A stretch of 5,353 bases of DNA. It comes from Gemmatimonadota bacterium. GTDB taxonomy: Bacteria; Gemmatimonadota; Gemmatimonadetes; Palauibacterales; Palauibacteraceae. Below the pieces are notes generated by a model, which worked only from the letters and a program-made list of their open reading frames with translations, did no database searches and was not told the DNA's origin. Shown here in pieces: positions 1-5,353 of this stretch. Every line of letters starts with the position of its first letter. Positions within the stretch are counted from its first letter, which is position 1. A program made the translations under genes and the position numbers. The stretch is taken from the NCBI GenBank assembly GCA_023554435.1, contig JAMJQV010000276.1, forward strand, positions 1 to 5,353. Reading direction: 5' to 3'.

Positions 1-1201
1 ACACCCCTCGAACCTCTCCACCAAGGCCAACCTCGCCGAAGAAGCTGGTGCCGGCAGGAAACGGACGATCCGCACCAGCTGACAGCAATGCCGCGACCAC
101 CGCGAGATCGGCAGCCGGATCAGACATGCGGAGCCCTCCCACCACGTTCAGGAACACGTCCTGCTCACCCAGTGCCACGCCAGCCTTCCGCTCGAGCACG
201 GCCAACAGGATCGCCAACCGCCGCGACGGAAAACCGGTGCAAACGCGCTGAGGAGCGGCAAACCTCGCCCGGGCGACCAGCGCCTGGACTTCTGCCAGGA
301 TCGGGCGACTGCCGTGCACGGGAACCGCGACCGCCGCACCGCTCTGCTCGGTCCCGTCGGGAGTGAGAAACAGAGCCGACGGATCCGGCACCGGCACGAG
401 CCCGCCAGCGTCCATCCGGAAAGCCGCCATCTCGTCCACGCTGCCGAACCGGTTCTTCGAACCCCGGAGGATCCTGTGATCGCCCGATCGCTGACCCTCG
501 AAATGCAGCACCACATCGACCAGGTGCTCCAGCGTGCGCGGACCGGCCAGGGCTCCTCCCTTGGTCACGTGCCCAACGAGGAAGCAGGCCGCTCCCATCT
601 CTTTGACCTCACGCTGCAGCGCCGACGCCACCTCACGCACCTGCGCCACTCCGCCCGGGACCGACGACATGTTTCTGGAACTGACGGTCTGGATTGAATC
701 GATACACACGACGGCCGGCCGGATGTCCCGCAGAGCTTCCAGAACCTCTTCGAGCTCGTTGGAAGCGAGGAAGGCCACGTCCGTCGCGGTTCCAAGCCGC
801 GCTCCCCGCATCGCGACCTGCTCCGGCGACTCCTCGCCCGACACGTAGAGAACCCCGTGTCCGCGGTCACGCAGAAGACCGGCGACCTGCAGCAGCAAGG
901 TGGACTTGCCGATGCCCGGAGTCCCGCCGAGGAGCACGACCGAACCCGGCACGAGGCCACCGCCCAGCACTCGGTCGACCTCGCCGAAACCCGTGACCAT
1001 CCGCCCGGGTGGCGACTCGCCGGAGTCACCGAGCGGCCGAACCCGGCTTGCCCGGTTTGCCTGGCCGGCAACCCGGGGCACGGACTTGAGCCGGCTCTCG
1101 TCCAGGGAGTTCCATTCGCCGCAGGTCGGGCAGCGCCCCTCCCAGCGTGGCGTCTCAGCCCCGCAATCGCGGCATACGAAGACGGTCTTGACGCGGCTCA
1201 T
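1..1201 (-). CDS. radA: DNA repair/recombination helicase RadA (Sms), 3' end cut by window
   Basis: RadA is a RecA-fold hexameric ATPase that drives branch migration and helps process recombination intermediates in the cytoplasm. From the ATG at 1201 the frame stays open for 400 codons to the window edge. By family length (about 450-460 residues) roughly 50-60 residues are missing. Visible in order: an N-terminal C4 zinc finger (C10, C13, C24, C27, in CRDCG and CPTCG); a Walker A motif GGTPGIGKST at 92-101 with K99; a Walker B segment VVCIDSIQT with D168; GHVTKGG from 210; the RadA signature KNRFG at 249-253; and a Lon-protease-like C-terminal domain from about residue 290, with QDVFLNVVGG and FFGEVGLGGEVRG near the cut end. 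The zinc finger plus KNRFG separates it from RecA and DnaB. A weak GGGGA lies 4 bases before the start. It follows dnaB after 82 bases and may share its transcript. Confidence 0.96.
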   Translation of the reverse strand, partial: MSRVKTVFVCRDCGAETPRWEGRCPTCGEWNSLDESRLKSVPRVAGQANRASRVRPLGDSGESPPGRMVTGFGEVDRVLGGGLVPGSVVLLGGTPGIGKSTLLLQVAGLLRDRGHGVLYVSGEESPEQVAMRGARLGTATDVAFLASNELEEVLEALRDIRPAVVCIDSIQTVSSRNMSSVPGGVAQVREVASALQREVKEMGAACFLVGHVTKGGALAGPRTLEHLVDVVLHFEGQRSGDHRILRGSKNRFGSVDEMAAFRMDAGGLVPVPDPSALFLTPDGTEQSGAAVAVPVHGSRPILAEVQALVARARFAAPQRVCTGFPSRRLAILLAVLERKAGVALGEQDVFLNVVGGLRMSDPAADLAVVAALLSAGADRPFPAGTSFFGEVGLGGEVRGV

Positions 1202-1283
1202 GACATCCCCGGACTCTCGTGGTCGTCGTTCTCTGCGCGTACCAACGGAAGAGTTGACCTCAACAACGCGTCAACTGCACCGC
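1202..1283. other. dnaB-radA intergenic gap
   Basis: This 82-base stretch is the only true gap between genes here. It contains a perfect inverted repeat (1252-1276) and, next to the radA start, a weak GGGGA ribosome-binding sequence on the minus strand (about 1206-1210). I see no convincing -10 element and no hairpin followed by a T-run, so neither a promoter nor an intrinsic terminator can be called. Confidence 0.6.
1252..1276. repeat. Perfect 7-base inverted repeat between dnaB and radA
   Basis: The arms are AGTTGAC (1252-1258) and GTCAACT (1270-1276), separated by 11 bases. The spacer holds a further TCAAC (1260-1264) that can pair instead with GTTGA at 1253-1257 around a 2-base centre, so three copies of one pentamer in alternating orientation sit within 25 bases. 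The repeat begins 8 bases after the dnaB stop. It could be a protein-binding site or a short hairpin in the dnaB-radA transcript. There is no T-run, so it is not a standard terminator. The arrangement is seen directly; any role is inference. Confidence 0.55.
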
Positions 1284-2678
1284 TCAGTGTGCGTCGGATC
1301 CGCGGGACGCCGATTCGAAGAGGGTGTAGTTCTTGTGGAAGTACAGCCCGAGGCTACCGGTGGGCCCGTTGCGCTGCTTGCCGATGATCAACTCGGTCTT
1401 CCCCTCGATCGACTCTCCAGAATCGTCAATGAGGTCATCGGGTCGGCGATAGACCTCTTCCCGGTAGACGAACAGTACGAGGTCGGCATCCTGCTCGATC
1501 GCTCCAGACTCCCGGAGATCGGCCAGGACGGGGCGTTTGTCGGTCCGCTGCTCGGGCGCCCGGGAAAGCTGTGAGAGCGCCACCACCGGCACGTTGAGTT
1601 CCTTCGCCACCGCCTTGATCGACCTGGAGATCGCGCTGATCTCCTGCTGCCGGTTGTCCGCGTTGCTCGGTCCGCTCATGAGCTGCAGATAGTCCACGAT
1701 GATGAGGCCGAGGTCGACTTCGGAGGCAAGCCGGCGCGCCTTGGCACGAAGCTCGAGCGCCGTGATAGCCGGCGTGTCATCGATCCAGATCGGAGCCGTG
1801 TTCAGATGACCCGCCGCCGTCGCGAGCCTGGCATACTCGTCGTCCTGCAGACGGCCGCGCCTCAAACGACCCGCATCAACCCGGCCCTCCGAGCACAGGA
1901 GCCTCTGAACCAGGGACTCCTTCGACATCTCGAGGGAAAACACGGCCACCGGAACTTCTTTGTCGATGGCCGCATGCTGCGCGAAATTCATGGCCAGGGC
2001 CGTCTTTCCCATCGATGGCCGACCGGCCACGATGACCAGGTCTCCCTTCTGGAACCCTGCGGTCATGTTGTCCAGGTCCGGAAACCCGCTGGCCACACCG
2101 GTCACGGATCCGGGACTGCTCTGAAGTTCCTCGATCCGCTCGAACGTGGGCCACAGGATCTCCTTGATCCACACGAAACCCTGTCGCTGGGTCGTCTGGG
2201 CGATCTGGAAGATCTTCTGCTCGGCCCGATCCAGGGTGTCGTCGACTTCTCCGGCCGGGGCGTCGTACGCCTCTCGGACGATATCGGTAGCGGACTCGAT
2301 CAACTGCCTGAGGACCGACTTGTCTCTCAATATCCTGCAGTGGTACTCGATGTTGGCCGCTGTCGGGACCGCGTCCACGAGGCGCGCCAGGTACGTCATC
2401 CCGCCTGCCCCGTCGAGTTCGCCGGCCGACTTCAACTCGTCCGATAGAGTGACCACGTCGATCACTTCACCCCGCGAGTAGAGTCGCACCATGGCCCTGA
2501 AGACCCTGCGATTCGACTCCCGGTAGAACGAGCTGTCACCGACCATCTCGATGGCCTGCGCCACCGCGTCGCCATCAATCAGCATGGCCGACAGGACCGA
2601 AATCTCGGCCTCCTCCGACCACGGAATCTGCCGGCCCGCGACCCCGGTATCGACGGGAATCACCGAGGGCTCAGCCAT
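1284..2678 (-). CDS. dnaB: Replicative DNA helicase DnaB
   Basis: DnaB is the hexameric 5'-3' helicase that unwinds the replication fork and recruits primase. The protein is 464 residues, normal for the family. An N-terminal DnaB domain (about residues 15-120, beginning near PWSEEAEISVLSAML) is followed by a linker and a RecA-like motor domain from about 165. Motor motifs: Walker A GRPSMGKT at 219-226 (K225), FSLEMS with the likely catalytic E250, Walker B LIIVDYLQL at 325-333 (D329), the ALSQLSR segment at 367-373, LRESGAIEQDAD, and the arginine-finger region GKQRNGPTG at 433-441. No intein interrupts it. I chose the ATG at 2678 because GGAGGT (2683-2688) sits 4 bases upstream; the TTG at 2690 overlaps that site and would add only four residues. 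The start overlaps the glycosylase stop by 8 bases (ATGGCTGA), which suggests coupled translation. Confidence 0.97.
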   Translation of the reverse strand: MAEPSVIPVDTGVAGRQIPWSEEAEISVLSAMLIDGDAVAQAIEMVGDSSFYRESNRRVFRAMVRLYSRGEVIDVVTLSDELKSAGELDGAGGMTYLARLVDAVPTAANIEYHCRILRDKSVLRQLIESATDIVREAYDAPAGEVDDTLDRAEQKIFQIAQTTQRQGFVWIKEILWPTFERIEELQSSPGSVTGVASGFPDLDNMTAGFQKGDLVIVAGRPSMGKTALAMNFAQHAAIDKEVPVAVFSLEMSKESLVQRLLCSEGRVDAGRLRRGRLQDDEYARLATAAGHLNTAPIWIDDTPAITALELRAKARRLASEVDLGLIIVDYLQLMSGPSNADNRQQEISAISRSIKAVAKELNVPVVALSQLSRAPEQRTDKRPVLADLRESGAIEQDADLVLFVYREEVYRRPDDLIDDSGESIEGKTELIIGKQRNGPTGSLGLYFHKNYTLFESASRGSDAH

Positions 2679-3534
2679 CGCGACCTCCAAGGATCAGTTG
2701 GTCCTGTGCTCCTGCGTCGTCGTCCATCCCTGACTCCGGCGCCGCCTCGACCGCTCCCATGCGAGCGGTCGGCTGGCCCTGTTCTCCGTCCACGATGCGG
2801 CGGACCAGCTGCAGGTCCCGCCAGGTCGGCCGGGTCCAGCCGGGATTCCGCAGCAGAGCCGCGGGGTGGTACGTCACGACGAGAGGATATCCCTGGTAGA
2901 GGTGCGTACGGCCCCGCAGGTGTCGAAGAGAGTCCCGGCATCCCAGCAGCGTCTGCGCAGCAAAAGTCCCGAAGGCTACGATGACCGTCGGACTCACGAG
3001 TTCGAGCTGCCTGAGCATGAAGGGGGAGCACGCCTCGATTTCATCCGGTAGCGGGTTTCGGTTTCCCGGCGGCCGGCACTTGAGAACGTTGCAGATGAAC
3101 ACGTCTGCCCGAGGGAAGCCAGCACTGAGGAGCAGACGATCCAGCAGCTTCCCCGCCCTGCCGACAAAGGGGAGGCCTGTCCGGTCCTCGTTGGCGCCCG
3201 GCGCCTCTCCCACGCACAACACGCTCGCGTCAGCGGCTCCGTCGGAGAAGACGACCTTGGTGCGCGTCGAATGAAGTCCGCACCGGGTGCAGGCCTCCGC
3301 GACCGCCCGCAGGCCCTCCATGTCCTGGATGGCCAGAATCTCCTCGCGCGTCCCCGACCGGGCCAGTCGCTCCGCGTCCGTGCCGAGACCGGTCGTGTCC
3401 GGAGCGCCGAGACCTGCCCTCTGCATTTTCTCCAGGGTCTCTCGTCTTCCCCCGGAAGGCAGGAACATCTCGGGTTCGCCCAGGTTCTCCCGTCCCTCGA
3501 GGTAGCTTCGGAGCGAATCCCGCGTCCCGGTCAT
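2671..3534 (-). CDS. udg: Family 4 (Fe-S) uracil-DNA glycosylase
   Basis: The enzyme excises uracil from DNA, starting base excision repair of deaminated cytosine or misincorporated dUMP. It is 287 residues long. The core (about 80-250) shows family 4 motif 1, GEAPGANED at 109-117, followed by GLPFVGRAGKLL, and a C-terminal active-site motif HPAALLR at 223-229. Family 5 enzymes have GLAPA where this has GEAPG, which supports family 4. Four cysteines fit the 4Fe-4S ligand pattern: C82 and C85 (CTRC), C153 (KCRPPGNRNP) and C169. About 75 N-terminal residues, including RSYLEGRENLGEPEMFLPS, precede the core, and a 35-residue tail with an acidic patch (DDD near 271-273) follows it. Neither shows a recognisable catalytic motif. 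The start shares ATGA with the coaBC stop and has no strong ribosome-binding sequence, so translation probably depends on coupling to coaBC. Archaeal-type names (UDGa) are also used for this family. Confidence 0.94.
   Translation of the reverse strand: MTGTRDSLRSYLEGRENLGEPEMFLPSGGRRETLEKMQRAGLGAPDTTGLGTDAERLARSGTREEILAIQDMEGLRAVAEACTRCGLHSTRTKVVFSDGAADASVLCVGEAPGANEDRTGLPFVGRAGKLLDRLLLSAGFPRADVFICNVLKCRPPGNRNPLPDEIEACSPFMLRQLELVSPTVIVAFGTFAAQTLLGCRDSLRHLRGRTHLYQGYPLVVTYHPAALLRNPGWTRPTWRDLQLVRRIVDGEQGQPTARMGAVEAAPESGMDDDAGAQDQLILGGRDG
2683..2688 (-). promoter_or_regulatory. Ribosome binding site deciding the dnaB start
   Basis: GGAGGT on the minus strand, 4 bases before the ATG at 2678, is the strongest Shine-Dalgarno match in the window. 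It lies inside the end of the upstream glycosylase gene and directly overlaps the alternative TTG at 2690, so it can serve only the ATG. Confidence 0.8.
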
Positions 3535-4721
3535 GAGACCCGCTTCTCGAGGTACTCGAGGAGCCTCTCGGCCACGTCCACCTTGGACATCAGCGGCAAC
3601 TCCTCCACTACCCCCTGCGCGTCCAGCAGAGTGACCTGGTTCGTCAACGCATCGACGCCCCTGTCCGGACGCCCGGCCTCATTGACGGCCACCAAATCGA
3701 GGCCCTTGTCCTCCAGCTTCTTGCGGGCGTTGCCAATCGGGTCTTCCGTCTCGAGCGCGAAACCAAGCGTGAAGACTCCGCCCTTCTCTCGCTGCTCGCG
3801 GGTCGACACGAGCAGATCGGGTCCGGCTTCAAAACGAACCTCCAGGACGTCCTGGTCTCCTCTCTTGATCTTCTTCTCCGAGGGACTCGGGACCAGGAAA
3901 TCGGAAACGGCAGCGGCCATTACCAGGACCGAGGCGCCCTCCAGTTCCCGGTCGAGCGCCTCAGCCATCTCTATGCTCGTCTCCACCCGCACGACACGTG
4001 GGCCGTGCGGTGGCTCGAGCGCCATCGGACCTGCAATCAACACTACGTCCGCTCCCCTCAGCCAGGCCGCCGAGGCCATAGCCAGTCCCATCCGCCCCGA
4101 AGACCGATTGCCGAGGAAACGCACGGGGTCAACCGGAGCGAGGGTCGGACCCGCAGTGACCACGACCTTGCGCCCGGCGAGCGGCGACCCCTGACGAAGC
4201 ACGCGAGCCGCAGCAAGGAAGATGCTGTCGGGCTCCGACATACGGCCCGGCCCCTCTTCGCCCTCGGCCAACTCTCCGTCTTCGGGCCCGACGACGTGCA
4301 CCCCGCGGGCCACGAGCGCCTCCACGTTGTGCCGCGTTGCGGGATGATCCCACATCCGGAGGTTCATCGCCGGGCAGACCATCACCGGGCAGGCAACCGC
4401 CAGCAGCGTCGACGTCGCCATATCATCCGCGATACCGTTCGCCATCTTGGCCATGATGTTGGCTGTCGCGGGGGCGACGATCGCCAGATCCGCCGCTCGC
4501 CCGAGCTCGACATGCGCAAGCGGCTCGGTCCACAGATCCGTCAAGACGGGACGTCCACTCAAGGCCTGAAATGTCGTGACCCCCACCATCTTCTCGGCGG
4601 AGGCCGTCATCACGACGTCAACCCGGGCTCCGGATCGGCGCAGGCGCCGAACCAGGATCGCGCTCTTGTATGCAGCGATCCCACCTGAGACCACCAGCAG
4701 AACACGACGCCCGTCCAGCAT
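3531..4721 (-). CDS. coaBC: Bifunctional phosphopantothenoylcysteine decarboxylase / phosphopantothenate-cysteine ligase
   Basis: CoaBC performs two successive steps of coenzyme A synthesis: joining 4'-phosphopantothenate to cysteine (CoaB, CTP-dependent in most bacteria), then FMN-dependent decarboxylation to 4'-phosphopantetheine (CoaC). From the ATG at 4721 it has 396 residues, usual for the fusion. CoaC half: FMN-binding SGGIAAYK at 12-19, probable catalytic H70 in AHVELG, APATAN at 83-88 and CPAMN at 116-120. CoaB half from about 183: VTAGPT, then FLGNRSSGRMG with N205, AAAVSDF at 269-275 and the EKKIKR lysine motif at 282-287. Unusually, the substrate flap reads ELAEGEEGPGRM, with E153 where characterised enzymes have the catalytic cysteine (usually ACGDxGxGRM). 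GGAG (4730-4733) lies 8 bases before this ATG. A GTG at 4727 would add two residues but is only 2 bases from GGAG. The gene starts 5 bases after rpoZ ends. Confidence 0.96.
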   Translation of the reverse strand: MLDGRRVLLVVSGGIAAYKSAILVRRLRRSGARVDVVMTASAEKMVGVTTFQALSGRPVLTDLWTEPLAHVELGRAADLAIVAPATANIMAKMANGIADDMATSTLLAVACPVMVCPAMNLRMWDHPATRHNVEALVARGVHVVGPEDGELAEGEEGPGRMSEPDSIFLAAARVLRQGSPLAGRKVVVTAGPTLAPVDPVRFLGNRSSGRMGLAMASAAWLRGADVVLIAGPMALEPPHGPRVVRVETSIEMAEALDRELEGASVLVMAAAVSDFLVPSPSEKKIKRGDQDVLEVRFEAGPDLLVSTREQREKGGVFTLGFALETEDPIGNARKKLEDKGLDLVAVNEAGRPDRGVDALTNQVTLLDAQGVVEELPLMSKVDVAERLLEYLEKRVS

Positions 4722-4726
4722 CGGCA

Positions 4727-4948
4727 CTACTCCACCGCGGCGGTACGCTTGCGAACCAGACGATACTCCAGCTGGCCGGACGAGATGGCCGCGAGGGCCA
4801 TGGTGGTGAGCTTGTCCGCACCGTACGGGGAGCGCTCCAGGGGCAGAGCGTTCAACTCGCGGGCGTACTTGGCCGACACCAGAACGCCCAGGTACTTGTC
4901 CGACGCCGCCGGTACCAGATCATCAGGGGTAAAAACCTTCATTCGCAT
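4727..4948 (-). CDS. rpoZ: DNA-directed RNA polymerase omega subunit
   Basis: Omega is the small RNA polymerase subunit that helps fold and assemble the beta' subunit and, in some bacteria, forms part of a ppGpp site. The product is 73 residues. It keeps the omega pattern: a KYLGVLVSAKYAREL helix near 18-32 (corresponding to the family's Asn-x-[YF]...A-x-RARQL region), then DKLTTMALAAISSGQLEYRLV, matching the family's KPTVIALREIxxG segment. Omega is short and divergent, so the assignment also rests on position: between gmk and coaBC, its standard place. AGGAAG lies 4 bases before the chosen ATG at 4948. A second ATG at 4942 would form an ATGA overlap with the gmk stop and give 71 residues; this remains a realistic alternative. 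With the first start the gmk overlap is 10 bases. Confidence 0.92.
   Translation of the reverse strand: MRMKVFTPDDLVPAASDKYLGVLVSAKYARELNALPLERSPYGADKLTTMALAAISSGQLEYRLVRKRTAAVE
4730..4736 (-). promoter_or_regulatory. Ribosome binding site for coaBC
   Basis: GGTGGAG on the minus strand lies in the last codons of rpoZ. GGAG is 8 bases from the ATG at 4721 but only 2 bases from the in-frame GTG at 4727, so it favours the ATG. Confidence 0.5.
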
Positions 4949-5353
4949 CTCGCTTCCTGTGGTTGGGATGCGTCGAGCATCCCATTCAATGACTCGCCGA
5001 GCTCCCGGATCAACTCTCGCACCCCGGGGCTCAGCCGCTTAACACCGTGGCGTTCGGCCGAGACGATCGCCTCAACCGTTCGCAGCGTCTCTGCAAGATC
5101 GTCGTTCACTACCACGTAGTCGAAGCGCTCGACCTCCGAGAGCTCCGACAGCGCGGTTCTCATGCGCCGGCGAAACGTCTGCCCGTCTTCGCTGCCGCGC
5201 CCGCGCAACCGCTCCACCAGGCGATCGTAGTCCGGCGGCAGAAGAAACACGGTCAGCGCGTCAGGCTGAATGGATCTGACCTGCCTGGCACCCTGCACAT
5301 CGATGTCGAGCAGAAGATGCGCTCCGTCGTCCCACGCCATCTGCAAATTCGAA
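4939..5353 (-). CDS. gmk: Guanylate kinase, 5' end cut by window
   Basis: Guanylate kinase phosphorylates GMP (and dGMP) to the diphosphate with ATP, an essential step in GTP and dGTP supply. The frame is open to the right edge, so about 137 residues of the C-terminal part are visible. The N-terminal part with the P-loop lies outside; comparison with the roughly 207-residue E. coli enzyme suggests about 80-90 residues are missing. Visible motifs in order: LLLDIDVQGARQVR (codons near 5269-5313), FLLPP, the lid segment RLRGRG (5194-5211) followed by the conserved RRRM, and FDYVVVNDD. These align readily with E. coli LDIDWQGAQQI, RLRGRG and YDYLIVNDD. The tail after AERHGVKRLSP is variable. A TTG at 5346 is not the true start, because conserved kinase sequence is already under way. 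The stop overlaps the rpoZ start, indicating co-transcription. Confidence 0.95.
   Translation of the reverse strand, partial: SNLQMAWDDGAHLLLDIDVQGARQVRSIQPDALTVFLLPPDYDRLVERLRGRGSEDGQTFRRRMRTALSELSEVERFDYVVVNDDLAETLRTVEAIVSAERHGVKRLSPGVRELIRELGESLNGMLDASQPQEARCE
4953..4958 (-). promoter_or_regulatory. Ribosome binding site for rpoZ
   Basis: AGGAAG on the minus strand, inside the 3' end of gmk, is 4 bases from the ATG at 4948 and 10 bases from the ATG at 4942. The spacing somewhat favours the first start. Confidence 0.5.

Noticed and set aside
148..516. 122-codon minus-strand frame
   Set aside because: It is another out-of-frame shadow of radA. The RadA frame remains open and conserved across the same bases.
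565..1071. 168-codon minus-strand frame inside radA
   Set aside because: It is out of frame with the RadA coding sequence, which carries the zinc finger, Walker and KNRFG motifs. The product is Arg/Ser/Cys-rich with no family resemblance.
1269..1274. TTGACG on the minus strand as a -35 box for radA
   Set aside because: Sequences 16-18 bases downstream (around CTTCCG) do not resemble TATAAT, and the match is part of the inverted repeat. No promoter can be supported.
1202..1283. Intrinsic terminator after dnaB
   Set aside because: The inverted repeat has only a 7-base stem with an 11-base loop and no following T-run on the coding strand.
1806..2447. 213-codon open frame on the plus strand
   Set aside because: It is fully antisense to the conserved motor and N-terminal domains of dnaB, has no recognisable domain, and its composition reflects the reverse of DnaB codons.
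1284..2678. Intein in dnaB
   Set aside because: DnaB is a frequent intein host, but the motor motifs are contiguous and the protein has normal length.
3271..4194. 307-codon open frame on the plus strand
   Set aside because: It lies antisense to coaBC and the start of the glycosylase gene, is rich in Ser, Arg, Pro and Thr without motifs, and has no ribosome-binding context. It is a GC-rich shadow of two confidently identified genes.
5344..5346. TTG as a start codon for guanylate kinase
   Set aside because: The frame continues to the window edge and the residues just after it already belong to the middle of the kinase. The P-loop must lie further upstream, outside the window.

Overview
The window is a compact run of six bacterial housekeeping genes, all on the minus strand, so transcription goes from high to low coordinates. 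In that order they are gmk (5' end cut off by the window), rpoZ, coaBC, a family 4 uracil-DNA glycosylase, dnaB and radA (3' end cut off). The sequence is GC-rich. Genes overlap or nearly touch, the start contexts are recognisable, and no mobile element, RNA gene, CRISPR array or foreign-looking segment is visible. The order gmk-rpoZ-coaBC is widespread in bacteria. The omega subunit sequence, with its KYLGVLVSAKYAREL and DKLTTMAL stretches, together with the udg-dnaB-radA continuation, reminds me of Gemmatimonadota and related high-GC phyla. That is a guess from memory, not a placement.

Layout: 5353-4939 carries the C-terminal part of guanylate kinase. 4948-4727 is the RNA polymerase omega subunit and overlaps the gmk end. 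4721-3531 is the bifunctional CoaBC flavoprotein, starting 5 bases after the rpoZ stop. 3534-2671 is the Fe-S uracil-DNA glycosylase, joined to coaBC by a 4-base ATGA overlap. 2678-1284 is the replicative helicase DnaB, overlapping the glycosylase by 8 bases (ATGGCTGA). An 82-base gap (1283-1202) with a perfect 7-base inverted repeat follows. It is the only real intergenic space. RadA then runs from 1201 past the left edge.

Functionally the cluster joins nucleotide supply and transcription (Gmk, omega), coenzyme A synthesis (CoaBC), uracil removal from DNA, fork unwinding (DnaB) and recombination branch processing (RadA). The overlaps from gmk to dnaB suggest one transcript with coupled translation. 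RadA could share it or have its own control in the gap.

No new multi-gene system is visible. The most notable point is in CoaBC: the flap position that holds the catalytic cysteine in characterised CoaC enzymes is a glutamate here (codon 4263-4265). The rest of the catalytic machinery looks intact.
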